NCBI RefSeq assembly: GCF_029936995.1
Contig: NZ_JAPYRE010000002.1
Location: 62,001 to 126,000, forward strand
From: Henriciella sp.
Lineage (GTDB): Bacteria > Pseudomonadota > Alphaproteobacteria > Caulobacterales > Hyphomonadaceae
Direction of reading: 5' to 3'
Length of the DNA: 64,000 nucleotides
This document shows, one piece after another, positions 56,361 through 64,000 of this stretch. Below the pieces are notes generated by a model. It was not told the origin of the DNA, searched no databases, and saw only the letters and a program-made list of their open reading frames with translations. The translations under genes were made by a program, and so were the position numbers. Position 1 is the first letter of the stretch; every line of letters starts with the position of its first letter.

Positions 56361-59300
56361 GACTGCCCCCGACGCCTTCGCAAGAGCACTTGCCGCACAG
56401 GCCCTCGCCGCTCGCCCGGACCGCTCTGCCTGGGTCGAGGCCCATGCCGGGTCTGGCAAGACCAAGGTCCTGATCGACCGTGTCGCCCGCCTGCTCCTGC
56501 GCCGGGAAGACGGCCGCAAGGGGGCCGACCCGGACACGATCCTGTGTGTGACCTACACCAAGGCCGCCGCCAACGAGATGCTGTCGCGTCTGTTCGGCCA
56601 GCTCGGGCGCTGGTCCGTTCTGGAAGATACCGAGCTGCGTGCCGAACTCGCCCGGCTCGAACACCGCGCGCCGGAAAGCTATTCTCAGGAAGACCTCAAG
56701 GCTGCCCGCGCCCTCTTCGCCCGCGCGCTTGAAACCCCCGGCGGCCTGCGCATCGAAACGATTCACGCTTTCTGCTCACGCATCCTGCGCCGCTTCCCGC
56801 TTGAAGCTGATGTCTCGCCCGGATTTGCGGAGATGGAAGACCAGGAAGCCGACCGCCTCTGGGATGAGAGCCTTGCGGACGGCATCGTCACGGCCAGCAA
56901 AGCGCGCCCTGATGCACTGGAAATCCTCTCCGAAGCCGGCGGCGGCTTTGGGGCCGCGGCACCGCTATCATCCCTTCGCGGCGCACGGGGAGGCCTGACA
57001 GGGCAGGACCCGGACAGCCTGAAGACACAGCTCAGGGCGCGGCTTGAAGCTCCTGATGAAACGGTCGAGGAGATCATGGAGCGCGCCGTCGGCCGTGGCC
57101 TGCCACGTGCCGCCCTTGCCAGCATCGCACAGGGACTTGGCGAACTGGACAAGCCCGGCAAGAGCGACGGAAACCTGCTTGAGACGCTGGTGTTTATTCT
57201 CTCCGATGCCCCGCTCATGGAGAGATGGGACGTATATCGGACGATCTTCCTGACCACGACTGGCGCATTCCGGGCAAGCAATCCGTATACGGCAGGTGCG
57301 GCCAAGACGACCCCCGGCCTGGCTGATCTCTTCCAGATGAAGGATGGCGAAGGCAGCGAAGCCGCCCGCTTCCGGGCGCTGCTGAAAGACCTGATCGCCC
57401 GGCAGGCCTATGAGCGCACCGTCGCCCTTATCGACACAGGCCTGCCCGTCCTGTCAGCCTTCCGGGCCGGGAAGACAGGACGCGCCGCGCTCGACTTCGA
57501 TGACCTCATCCAGCACACGCGTGCCCTGCTCACATCCGGGGGCCTTGCCGAATGGGTGCTCTACAAGCTCGATGGCGGCCTCACCCATATCCTGCTCGAC
57601 GAGGCGCAGGATACCAGCCCCGCCCAATGGGAGATCATCAATGCGCTGGTCTCCGAGTTCCGTGCCGGCGAGGGTGCCGAGCGCAGCACCGATCCGCGCA
57701 CACAATTTACCGTCGGGGACAAGAAGCAGTCCATCTACTCCTTCCAGGGCGCAGACCCGGAGCAGTTCCTGACCGAGAAACGCCGCTTCGCCGAAGCCGA
57801 GGAAGCCCTGCACGGCCAGGCCAACCTGCCAGACATGACCATGTCCTTCCGCTCCAGCCCGGAAGTCCTCTCTTTCGTCGACAACGTATTCAACCAGGAC
57901 CGCTTCGAGGGACATCCTTTCTCCGAAACGATACCCGATGAAGCCGATGATCTCACCCACGTTGCCCGGCGTGCCGACCAGCCGGGCCGCGTCGACCTCT
58001 GGCCAGTTGAGCCGCATACGGACGAAGAGGAAGGCGACCCGTGGGACGCCCCGCTCGATCACCTCTCCGAAAGCTCCCCCAGGAACCGGCTGGCGCAGAA
58101 AGTCGCCGCTGAAATCCGGCAGATGATCGACACCGGAGAGCCCGTCTGGCGCAACGGCGAACAGAAAGCCGCCGAACCGGACGATATCCTCATCCTCGTG
58201 CGCAAGCGTGGCGTGCTGTTCGAAGCCATCATCAAGGCCCTCAAGGCCGCGAAACTCCCCGTTGCGGGCGCAGACCGGCTCGTCCTGCTCGATCATATCG
58301 GCGTGCAGGACTGCCTCAACCTGATCCGCTTCGCCCTCATGCCCGGCGATGACCTGACGCTTGCGGAAATCCTGCGCGGGCCGTTCTGCGGACTGGTCGA
58401 TGACGATAATGAGCTCTTCCCCCTCGCGCATGGGCGCAGCAAGGACGAACGCCTGTGGGACCGACTCAAGACCGCCACCGATCCCCGTTTCACCGCCGCC
58501 CGCGCCTTCTGCGAGGACTTGCTGGCGAACCGTCACCTGTCCGCCTTTGATCTCATCATGCGGGTGCTCGTCACCCGCCGCGATGGCCTGTCGGGCTGGG
58601 ACCGGCTCATCCAGCGGCTGGGGGAGCCGGCCCGCGATCCGGTCAACGCCCTCATCAACCGTGCACTCGGCCATGCCATGGGCGAGGCGGCCAGCCTGCA
58701 GACCTTCCTCGCCGAAATCGAAGGCGACGACAGCCAGCTCAAGCGCGACCTTGCCGAAGCCCACGGCCAGATCCGCGTCATGACCGTCCACGGCGCCAAG
58801 GGCCTGCAGGCCCCCATCGTCATCCTGCCCGACACGACAGGCGGGGAAAAAGCCGACACCAGCAGCCTGTTCATGCTGGAGGACGGCACACCGGTCTACA
58901 GCCCCAGAAAGGCCGACGACCCGCCCCTCATCGCGGAACTGCGCGAGGCCCGCGCCGCCGCACAGGCGCGCGAGGCCCGCCGCCTGCTCTATGTCGCGCT
59001 CACCCGCGCGCAGGACCGGCTTGTCATTGGCGGGGCCTTTACCGGCCGCAAGACAAGTGCCGGCTACAGCGAAGGCTCCTGGTACGCCCTCTGCCGCACC
59101 GCCATGCTCGAGCTGACAGGCACAGACGAGATCGACACCTCCCTCACCTATGGCAACATCGTGCCCCCGGTCGGCAAGGCCGGCGACCGCCGCGCCCGGC
59201 CCGAAGCGCCCGGCTGGACGCGTACCCCTGTCACCCGCCATGACCGCGCGCCTCGCGTCACCGCGCCGAGCCGCCTGCTGCGCGACACCGCTCCTGTCAC

Positions 59301-59847
59301 CAAGCCCTTCGGCAAGGCCCGGTCGGCCGCCCTCAAGCGCGGCCAGCTGATCCACGCCCTGCTGCAATACCTGCCGGAACTGCCCGAAGACACACGCGAA
59401 ACGGCTGCCCGCAGCTGGCTCGACCGCCATACCGATCTTGAGGCCAGCGCCCGCGCGGAAATCCTGTCGGTCACGCTCGCCACACTGAACGACCCGGCCT
59501 TCGCCGCCGTCTTTGCCCCCGGTGGACGGGCCGAGGCCGCTGTCGTCGGCGAACTCACCAGCGGCGGCGAGCGCCTCATCATCAATGGCCGGGTCGACCG
59601 CCTCGTCATAAACGAGACCGACATCCTGCTCATCGACTTCAAGACAGACCGTCCCGCCCCCGCCCGCGCGGAAGACATCGACAGCTCGTATCTTCTCCAG
59701 ATGGCGGCCTACCAGATGGTGCTGGAAACCGCATGGGAGGGCCGCACCGTGCGCCCCGCCCTGCTCTACACCGACGGGCCGAAACTGTTCGAACTTGCAC
59801 CTTCTCTATTGGAGAACTCACGCAACCGTTTAGTTGATGGCGTTTGA
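56353..59847 (+). CDS. addA: double-strand break repair helicase-nuclease AddA
   Basis: A 1164-residue UvrD-family helicase with a C-terminal nuclease. Walker A is AHAGSGKTK (Lys36), motif II is LLDEAQDTSP, motif VI region is LLYVALTRAQDRL, and the nuclease motif is LLIDFKTDRP. It unwinds DNA ends in the AddAB complex. It begins inside the addB stop region and is followed by trxA after 56 bases, an order common in alphaproteobacteria. Confidence 0.95.
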   Translation: MTETAPDAFARALAAQALAARPDRSAWVEAHAGSGKTKVLIDRVARLLLRREDGRKGADPDTILCVTYTKAAANEMLSRLFGQLGRWSVLEDTELRAELARLEHRAPESYSQEDLKAARALFARALETPGGLRIETIHAFCSRILRRFPLEADVSPGFAEMEDQEADRLWDESLADGIVTASKARPDALEILSEAGGGFGAAAPLSSLRGARGGLTGQDPDSLKTQLRARLEAPDETVEEIMERAVGRGLPRAALASIAQGLGELDKPGKSDGNLLETLVFILSDAPLMERWDVYRTIFLTTTGAFRASNPYTAGAAKTTPGLADLFQMKDGEGSEAARFRALLKDLIARQAYERTVALIDTGLPVLSAFRAGKTGRAALDFDDLIQHTRALLTSGGLAEWVLYKLDGGLTHILLDEAQDTSPAQWEIINALVSEFRAGEGAERSTDPRTQFTVGDKKQSIYSFQGADPEQFLTEKRRFAEAEEALHGQANLPDMTMSFRSSPEVLSFVDNVFNQDRFEGHPFSETIPDEADDLTHVARRADQPGRVDLWPVEPHTDEEEGDPWDAPLDHLSESSPRNRLAQKVAAEIRQMIDTGEPVWRNGEQKAAEPDDILILVRKRGVLFEAIIKALKAAKLPVAGADRLVLLDHIGVQDCLNLIRFALMPGDDLTLAEILRGPFCGLVDDDNELFPLAHGRSKDERLWDRLKTATDPRFTAARAFCEDLLANRHLSAFDLIMRVLVTRRDGLSGWDRLIQRLGEPARDPVNALINRALGHAMGEAASLQTFLAEIEGDDSQLKRDLAEAHGQIRVMTVHGAKGLQAPIVILPDTTGGEKADTSSLFMLEDGTPVYSPRKADDPPLIAELREARAAAQAREARRLLYVALTRAQDRLVIGGAFTGRKTSAGYSEGSWYALCRTAMLELTGTDEIDTSLTYGNIVPPVGKAGDRRARPEAPGWTRTPVTRHDRAPRVTAPSRLLRDTAPVTKPFGKARSAALKRGQLIHALLQYLPELPEDTRETAARSWLDRHTDLEASARAEILSVTLATLNDPAFAAVFAPGGRAEAAVVGELTSGGERLIINGRVDRLVINETDILLIDFKTDRPAPARAEDIDSSYLLQMAAYQMVLETAWEGRTVRPALLYTDGPKLFELAPSLLENSRNRLVDGV

Positions 59848-59903
59848 ACTCACCACAGATTCCCTATCTATTGGGGCACAGACACGAACCATAAGGAGGC
59901 AAC

Positions 59904-60221
59904 ATGGCCGCCGAACACATTACCGACGACGATTTCGACGCCGCGATTTCCGGTGACACCCCGGTCGTGGTGGACTTCTGGGCCGAATGGTGCGGCCCGT
60001 GTAAACAGATGTCGCCACATCTCGAAGCCGTCTCCGAAGAGATGGCCGGCGAAGTGAAGATCGCCAAGATCAATGTCGACGAAAACCCCGTTTCCGCGTC
60101 GAAATTCGGCGTTCGCGGGCTGCCCACCCTGATGATGTTCAAGGATGGCAAGGTTGCCGCAACCCATCTTGGCGCGATGTCGAAACAGCGCATCGCCGAA
60201 TGGATCAAGGAAAGCGCCTGA
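59904..60221 (+). CDS. trxA: thioredoxin
   Basis: A 105-residue thioredoxin with the redox motif [11 protein letters not shown] (C33-G-P-C36 region) and the conserved cis-Pro in RGLPTLMMF. It reduces cytoplasmic disulfides. AAGGAGG precedes the ATG. A hairpin terminator follows. Confidence 0.97.
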   Translation: MAAEHITDDDFDAAISGDTPVVVDFWAEWCGPCKQMSPHLEAVSEEMAGEVKIAKINVDENPVSASKFGVRGLPTLMMFKDGKVAATHLGAMSKQRIAEWIKESA

Positions 60222-60249
60222 ACCCCTCGCGCCTTTCTTGACGAGACTG

Positions 60250-60285
60250 GCCCGCCCGGCAAATGCCGCGGCGGGCTTTTCTTTT
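60250..60285 (+). terminator. intrinsic terminator after trxA
   Basis: GCCCGCC (60250-60256) pairs with GGCGGGC (60270-60276), with an inner CGGC/GCCG stem, followed by TTTTCTTTT. Confidence 0.9.
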
Positions 60286-60300
60286 GCCATCTCCTCCCCC

Positions 60301-60336
60301 GTCATCCCGGAAGCGCCGCAGGCGCTATCCGGGACC
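60301..60336. repeat. REP-like palindrome
   Basis: CCCGGA-AGCGCC (60306-60317) pairs with GGCGCT and TCCGGG (60321-60333) around GCA, flanked by GTCAT and ACC. The form GTCATCCCGG...CCGGGA is a typical intergenic REP in alphaproteobacteria. Confidence 0.75.
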
Positions 60337-60426
60337 CAGCTCGCCCGGCCCTTCCCCACGCGTCACCCATGGACGCCGTCAGCCCGTGCCCCTAATCCTC
60401 ACTCAAAGCATATCAGGAGGAATGAC

Positions 60427-61209
60427 ATGGAGCCCTATCAGGACCTTTCCCGCTCGATCGAAGGCAGGACCGCGCTTATCACAGGCGCAGCCAGCGGCAT
60501 GGGCCGGGCCACCGCCCACCTTTTCGCGCGCCAGGGCGCCAATGTCGCCGTCACCGACCTGAAGCAGGACGCCGTCGACGCGGTCGTGAAAGAGATCCGG
60601 GACGCAGGCTTCACCAATGTCGCCGGCTGGGCGATGGACGTTTCCGATCCCGTCACCATCAAGCGCGTCGTTAACGAAGCGGCAGATCATTTCGGCGGGC
60701 TGGAAATCCTCGTCAACAATGCCGGCTTTGCCATCCCCGCCGATGTCGGCGAAGAATCCTATGAAGACAGCTGGGAACCGACGCTCAACGTCATGCTCTC
60801 CTCTCACCAACGCGCCATCCGCGCCGCGCTGCCCTATATGCGCGAGGCCGGCTGGGGCCGCATCGTCAATGTCGCCTCCACCGAAGGGCTCGGCGCAACG
60901 CCCGGCAACTCGCCCTATGCCGCTGCCAAGCATGGCGTCATCGGCCTGACGCGCGGCCTCGCGGTTGATCTCGGACGTGAGGGCATCACGGTCAACTGTA
61001 TCTGCCCCGGCCCCATCCGCACCGGCATCACCGACCGTATCCCCGACGAGCACAAGGAAATCTTCTCCAAGCGCCGCGTGCCGCTGCGCCGCTATGGCAT
61101 CCCGGAAGAAGTCGCCAACATCACGCTCTCCTGCGTGCTGCCGGCCGCCAGCTACCTCAACGGCGTCCACATCCCCGTCGACGGGGGGCTTACGATCAAG
61201 AATGCCTGA
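60427..61209 (+). CDS. SDR family NAD(P)-dependent oxidoreductase
   Basis: A 260-residue classical SDR. TGAASGMG marks the cofactor loop, NNAGFAIP the structural Asn, NVASTEG the catalytic Ser, and YAAAKHG the Tyr/Lys. The C-terminal CPGPIRTGITDRIP and VDGGLTI fit the 3-oxoacyl-reductase-like group; substrate unknown. AGGAGGAA precedes the ATG; a longer frame from 60145 overlaps trxA and is not used. Confidence 0.92.
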   Translation: MEPYQDLSRSIEGRTALITGAASGMGRATAHLFARQGANVAVTDLKQDAVDAVVKEIRDAGFTNVAGWAMDVSDPVTIKRVVNEAADHFGGLEILVNNAGFAIPADVGEESYEDSWEPTLNVMLSSHQRAIRAALPYMREAGWGRIVNVASTEGLGATPGNSPYAAAKHGVIGLTRGLAVDLGREGITVNCICPGPIRTGITDRIPDEHKEIFSKRRVPLRRYGIPEEVANITLSCVLPAASYLNGVHIPVDGGLTIKNA

Positions 61210-61244
61210 TGTTCTCGCCTCGGGGACAGGGCCACTAACTCATA

Positions 61245-61276
61245 TCTCCGCAGATACCTGCGAAAGCAGGTATCCA
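61245..61276. repeat. REP-like repeat, copy 1, upstream of GIY-YIG gene
   Basis: GATACCTGC (61253-61261), GAAA loop, GCAGGTATC (61266-61274) within a 32-base unit that recurs at 61715-61746 with 30 of 32 bases identical. Confidence 0.85.
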
Positions 61277-61366
61277 TGGTGCATCTTCATCGGTTCAGGT
61301 TGAAAGGTTTGCGGTTACACCAAACAAGTAACCACCATCAGCCCTTGCTTTACCGCTAATTCCATG

Positions 61367-61388
61367 GACCCCTGTCTTCACAGGGGTC
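61367..61388. repeat. second-type palindrome before the GIY-YIG gene
   Basis: GACCCCTGT (61367-61375) pairs with ACAGGGGTC (61380-61388) around CTTC. It lies 21 bases before the GIY-YIG reading frame and could be a leader hairpin or another REP type. Confidence 0.6.
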
Positions 61389-61409
61389 TGCGGCAAATAG
61401 GGGTACCTC

Positions 61410-61694
61410 ATTTTCTACGTCTATATCCTTGCCAGCCAGAAAAACGGCACCCTCTACACTGGCCACACCGATGACATCTCGCAGCGTATCTGGCTCCACA
61501 AGCAGGGCCTCGGTGCTGTATTCACACAGAAATACGGTGTCACACGCCTCGTTTGGCTCGAAGCCCACGAAACCCGCAACAGCGCCAAGACCCGTGAATA
61601 CCAGATCAAGAAATGGAAGCGCGCCTGGAAGATTAGACTGATCGAAGAGACGAATCCCGGCTGGGCAGACCTCTACCTCACCCTCAACCACTAA
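61410..61694 (+). CDS. GIY-YIG nuclease family protein without a standard start codon
   Basis: A 94-residue frame with the complete small GIY-YIG fold: FYVYILAS, LYTGHTDD, an Arg in SQRIWLHK, and the catalytic Glu region TREYQIKKWKRAWKIRLIE ending NPGWADLYL. It is closest to YhbQ/URI-type stand-alone nucleases. No ATG, GTG or TTG occurs between the in-frame TAG (61398-61400) and the conserved FYVYIL. An ATT at 61410 lies six bases after GGGG and could initiate; otherwise the gene has lost its start. It sits between two copies of a REP-like palindrome. Confidence 0.7.
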   Translation: MFYVYILASQKNGTLYTGHTDDISQRIWLHKQGLGAVFTQKYGVTRLVWLEAHETRNSAKTREYQIKKWKRAWKIRLIEETNPGWADLYLTLNH

Positions 61695-61714
61695 CCCTGC
61701 CACCGCACCCAATC

Positions 61715-61746
61715 TCTCCGCCGATACCTGCGAAGGCAGGTATCCA
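61715..61746. repeat. REP-like repeat, copy 2, downstream of GIY-YIG gene
   Basis: GATACCTGC (61723-61731), GAAG loop, GCAGGTATC (61736-61744). It is in the same orientation as copy 1, exactly 470 bases further on. Confidence 0.85.
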
Positions 61747-61818
61747 GCGCCCCCCATTTTAGAAATTGCCACCAACAATCCATCCGACCGGATAGCCTTG
61801 ACCCCTATCCTTCTCCCC

Positions 61819-62421
61819 ATGTCCAATCTCACCGGATTTCTGACGGAAGGGTTCAACGCTGTACGCGATGCGCTGGATACAGCTGCCGCGCGCGCCAATC
61901 TGCATTTGCGGCCCGAGACGATTTCGCGCGCTGTGGCCCGGCGTGTGCGCGCCACGCTGAAACGGATCGAGGCCATCCTGCGCCAGCTGCTCGTCCTGCT
62001 CGCCGCGGAGATCGGGCCGCTCCCGGCCGCCGCCACCGCCCCACAGGCACCCGCCCGAACGCCGCGTACACCCGCCCCCGGCACACGCCGTACAAGCTTC
62101 GTTCTGATGCCGGTCTATCGCTATGATGGCGCTGCCCTTCAGGTGCTTCAGGCGCGAGCCAGCAAAATGTACCGTGCTCACACCGTCACCACACCGCTGC
62201 TGGACCGTCTTCACACCCTGCGCACACTGCTGGACAACCCCTGGCCTGCCGCCCGGCGGATGGCACGTCTCATATCCCGGCTGAAGCGCGAGGGCGCCCC
62301 GGAACCGATCATCGGTGCGCAGGACAGGCTGCACCGCTACGGCACCGCCTTCGGCATGTTCGCCCACGCCCTGCCAGAGCGCGTGAAGACCGCCTTCAGG
62401 GCCTGGCCGGATACGAGTTGA
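61819..62421 (+). CDS. hypothetical Ala/Arg-rich protein
   Basis: A 200-residue protein of no recognised family. The first 80 residues are helical and basic-amphipathic (AVARRVRATLKRIEAILRQLLVLLAAEI). A Pro/Ala/Thr-rich linker covers about 81-100, and the rest is helical and basic. The ATG at 61819 is preferred to a TTG at 61798. No signal peptide. The gene has slightly different character from the nearby housekeeping genes, but no transfer signature is clear. A long opposite-strand frame overlaps it. Confidence 0.6.
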   Translation: MSNLTGFLTEGFNAVRDALDTAAARANLHLRPETISRAVARRVRATLKRIEAILRQLLVLLAAEIGPLPAAATAPQAPARTPRTPAPGTRRTSFVLMPVYRYDGAALQVLQARASKMYRAHTVTTPLLDRLHTLRTLLDNPWPAARRMARLISRLKREGAPEPIIGAQDRLHRYGTAFGMFAHALPERVKTAFRAWPDTS

Positions 62422-62495
62422 GGGCCGAAAAATCTTGACCGTCTGTACCGCAAGCCACCCGGTTTGCGAACGCAGGCACAGCCCTCACTCCGCTC

Positions 62496-62515
62496 ATCCC
62501 GGCGCAGGCCGGGAT
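62496..62515. repeat. REP-like palindrome near the folC 3' end
   Basis: ATCCCGGC (62496-62503) pairs with GCCGGGAT (62508-62515) around GCAG. It resembles the element at 60301 and may act as a 3' hairpin for folC. Confidence 0.7.
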
Positions 62516-62544
62516 CTCATAAAATCAGTGAAATAGTATATAAA

Positions 62545-63813
62545 TCAGCGCGGTAGCTCGTCATTCAGGGCGAGCACCTTGCCTGCCAGATAAAGAGAAC
62601 CACAGATCAGGATACGCTCGGCCCCGGCCGCGACAGCCGCGCGCATCGCCGCCTCGAAACTCTCATGTGCCGCCGCACCCGCCCCGCTTTTCCGCGCCGC
62701 TGCAGCGAGGTCTTCCGGGGTGAAACTGTTCTCATTGTCCGCGATCGGGCAGGTAAAGACCTTGAGGCCGGGCCGGGACAGGGCAGCAAAAAACCCGGTC
62801 GCGTCCTTGTTGTTGAGCATTGCTGAGACCAGCATGGTCGTGTCGGTTCCGGCTTCAGCATCGAGCTGGTCAAGTACCCTGGAAAGGGCGCGACCTGCAT
62901 GGGGATTGTGTCCGCCATCGAGCCAGACCGGCAGGCCGTTTGCGAGCTCTGTCACAGGCCCCGGCGAGAGTTGCTGCATCCGCGCAGGCCAATGGGCTGT
63001 GGCACAGCCCGAAAGGATTGCCTTGTCTGTAATACCCTGTATCTGCGATGTTTTTAGGGCCTTCGCGGCGAGCACGGCATTCGCCATCTGGTGATCGCCA
63101 GAGAGGCCGAGCGGCGGGAAGATCGCGGCTTTATCGGCCTCGGAGAGGAAGGAAATCTCCGCCCCGGTCCTGTCCGCCTCAGCCCGGATCGCGGCTTCCG
63201 CATCGGGGCTCTGGACGGCCGAAACAGCCGGGCATTCGGGCTTCAGGATCCCCGCCTTGTCACGGGCGATTTTCGAGATCGTGTTCCCGAGGAAAGCCTG
63301 ATGATCGAGGTCGATCGGGGTAAAAACCGAACAGGCGGATTTCTCGATCACATTGGAGGCATCATAGCGCCCGCCAAGCCCGACTTCGAGCACCAGCAGG
63401 TCCGCCGGGGTCTCATGAAAGGCCAGGAACGCCGCGGCCTGGGCGGCCTCGAAATGGGTGATCTCGCGGCTCCCAAGAAGTGCGCCCTCGACGCGCTCCA
63501 GACAATCGACAAGATAGTCGTCGGAAATCAGCTCCCCGGCGAGCCGGATCCGCTCATTGAACCGGACCAGATGCGGCGAGGTTGATGTATGGACCTTCAG
63601 GCCCGCCGCCTCCGCCATCGCGCGGATAAAGGCGACAACCGAACCTTTGCCGTTTGTCCCGGCGACATGGATTGTCGGCGGCAGGTCAAGATGAGGAGAG
63701 CCCAGCTCTTCCAGCACAACCAGAATGCGGTCAAGCGAAAGCGCCCGGTCAGCCGGGTTATATTTCTCGAACCTTTTCAGCGCCGTATCGACGGCGAGTT
63801 GGGTGTCGATCAA
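62545..63813 (-). CDS. folC: bifunctional folylpolyglutamate/dihydrofolate synthase
   Basis: A 422-residue Mur-ligase-fold enzyme. The P-loop is HVAGTNGKGSVVAFI near residue 50, and STSPHLVRFNERIR and WLDGGHNPHAG follow. It adds glutamate to dihydropteroate and to folates. The start is TTG, and its bases overlap the accD stop (TTGA), implying coupled translation of accD-folC. Confidence 0.94.
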   Translation of the reverse strand: MIDTQLAVDTALKRFEKYNPADRALSLDRILVVLEELGSPHLDLPPTIHVAGTNGKGSVVAFIRAMAEAAGLKVHTSTSPHLVRFNERIRLAGELISDDYLVDCLERVEGALLGSREITHFEAAQAAAFLAFHETPADLLVLEVGLGGRYDASNVIEKSACSVFTPIDLDHQAFLGNTISKIARDKAGILKPECPAVSAVQSPDAEAAIRAEADRTGAEISFLSEADKAAIFPPLGLSGDHQMANAVLAAKALKTSQIQGITDKAILSGCATAHWPARMQQLSPGPVTELANGLPVWLDGGHNPHAGRALSRVLDQLDAEAGTDTTMLVSAMLNNKDATGFFAALSRPGLKVFTCPIADNENSFTPEDLAAAARKSGAGAAAHESFEAAMRAAVAAGAERILICGSLYLAGKVLALNDELPR

Positions 63814-64000
63814 GCCTTTTTGGCCTTCTTGTCTTCAGCTTTTTCTCCGGAAGGCGCATCGGCAGACGGCGCCTTTACCGGGCCGATTTCAGTACCGTCG
63901 GAATTCCGCGCTGGCAGAAGATGTTTGAGGATCCGGCCAAGCGTCTCTTTCATCTCGCGGCGATCGCAGACGATATCGACCTGGCCTTTCTGGCGTAGGA
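63810..64000 (-). CDS. accD: acetyl-CoA carboxylase carboxyltransferase subunit beta, C-terminal end
   Basis: The last 63 codons of a gene entering from the right edge. LRQKGQVDIVCDRREMKETLGRIL matches the AccD C-terminal helix region (normally GxVDxVVxRxxLRxTLxxLL). A Lys/Ala/Asp-rich tail ends at TGA 63812-63810. AccD is part of the enzyme that makes malonyl-CoA. The accD-folC order is standard in alphaproteobacteria. Confidence 0.85.
   Translation of the reverse strand, partial: LRQKGQVDIVCDRREMKETLGRILKHLLPARNSDGTEIGPVKAPSADAPSGEKAEDKKAKKA

Noticed and set aside
57454..59430. 658-codon open frame antisense to addA
   Set aside because: Covers the conserved helicase motifs of addA; no family features.
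61356..62084. Minus-strand frame of 242 codons over the GIY-YIG and hypothetical genes
   Set aside because: The plus strand holds a recognisable GIY-YIG domain; the minus frame has Arg/Ser/Ala-rich antisense composition.

Overview
The window is a dense, roughly 60% GC chromosomal segment of an alphaproteobacterium. The gene set (ChpT, GapR, MmcB, UrcA, alphaproteobacterial Mic60 in a hem operon, AddAB) fits a Caulobacter-like, stalked or budding lineage, most likely Hyphomonadaceae/Maricaulales; the family is inferred, not shown. No rRNA, CRISPR array, insertion sequence or prophage is visible. The only RNA gene recognised is tRNA-Thr(CGT). No gap between genes exceeds about 300 bases.

Layout. 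1-7.5 kb: a truncated S9-type peptidase, an UrcA protein, an M23 endopeptidase and a ydbH-ynbE-ydbL envelope operon. 7.5-9.5 kb: the signalling trio chpT, a CheY-like receiver and cheR. 9.6-19.3 kb: mixed genes, including a membrane protein/winged-helix pair behind a palindromic operator, a secreted crystallin-fold protein, rimM away from its usual partners, hsp20 behind a probable ROSE-type RNA thermometer, a secreted methyltransferase-like lipoprotein, ppa, a LysE exporter, carbonic anhydrase and a TetR regulator. 19.3-26.5 kb: tsaD, a GH5 lipoprotein, then hemC-hemD-mic60-hemY and the tRNA. 26.5-36.8 kb: housekeeping and accessory genes, including mmcB with a LexA box, msrB, gapR, two crotonases and xerC. 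36.9-46.6 kb: priA, a short segment flanked by a duplicated priA 3' end, then atpHAGD, a terminator, an opposed crotonase gene, and atpC. 46.7-51 kb: a ferredoxin/ferredoxin reductase/thioesterase cluster and a PLP enzyme. 51-60.2 kb: a tightly overlapping tsaE-amgK-murU-addB-addA run followed by trxA. 60.2-64 kb: an SDR, a GIY-YIG nuclease-like gene between REP-like palindromes, an unknown gene, then folC and the end of accD.

The most unusual feature is atpD. Its reading frame begins 126 codons upstream of the normal beta-subunit start with a small four-cysteine domain and a Pro/Ala/Lys-rich linker. Both the upstream and the internal start have good ribosome binding sites, so the locus could make a short and a long F1 beta subunit. 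Other points of note are the duplicated priA tail around a 1.1-kb insert, a PriA that has lost most of its second zinc site, and three genes (hsp20, rimM, a 2OG oxygenase) whose translation start lies in or beside an RNA hairpin.
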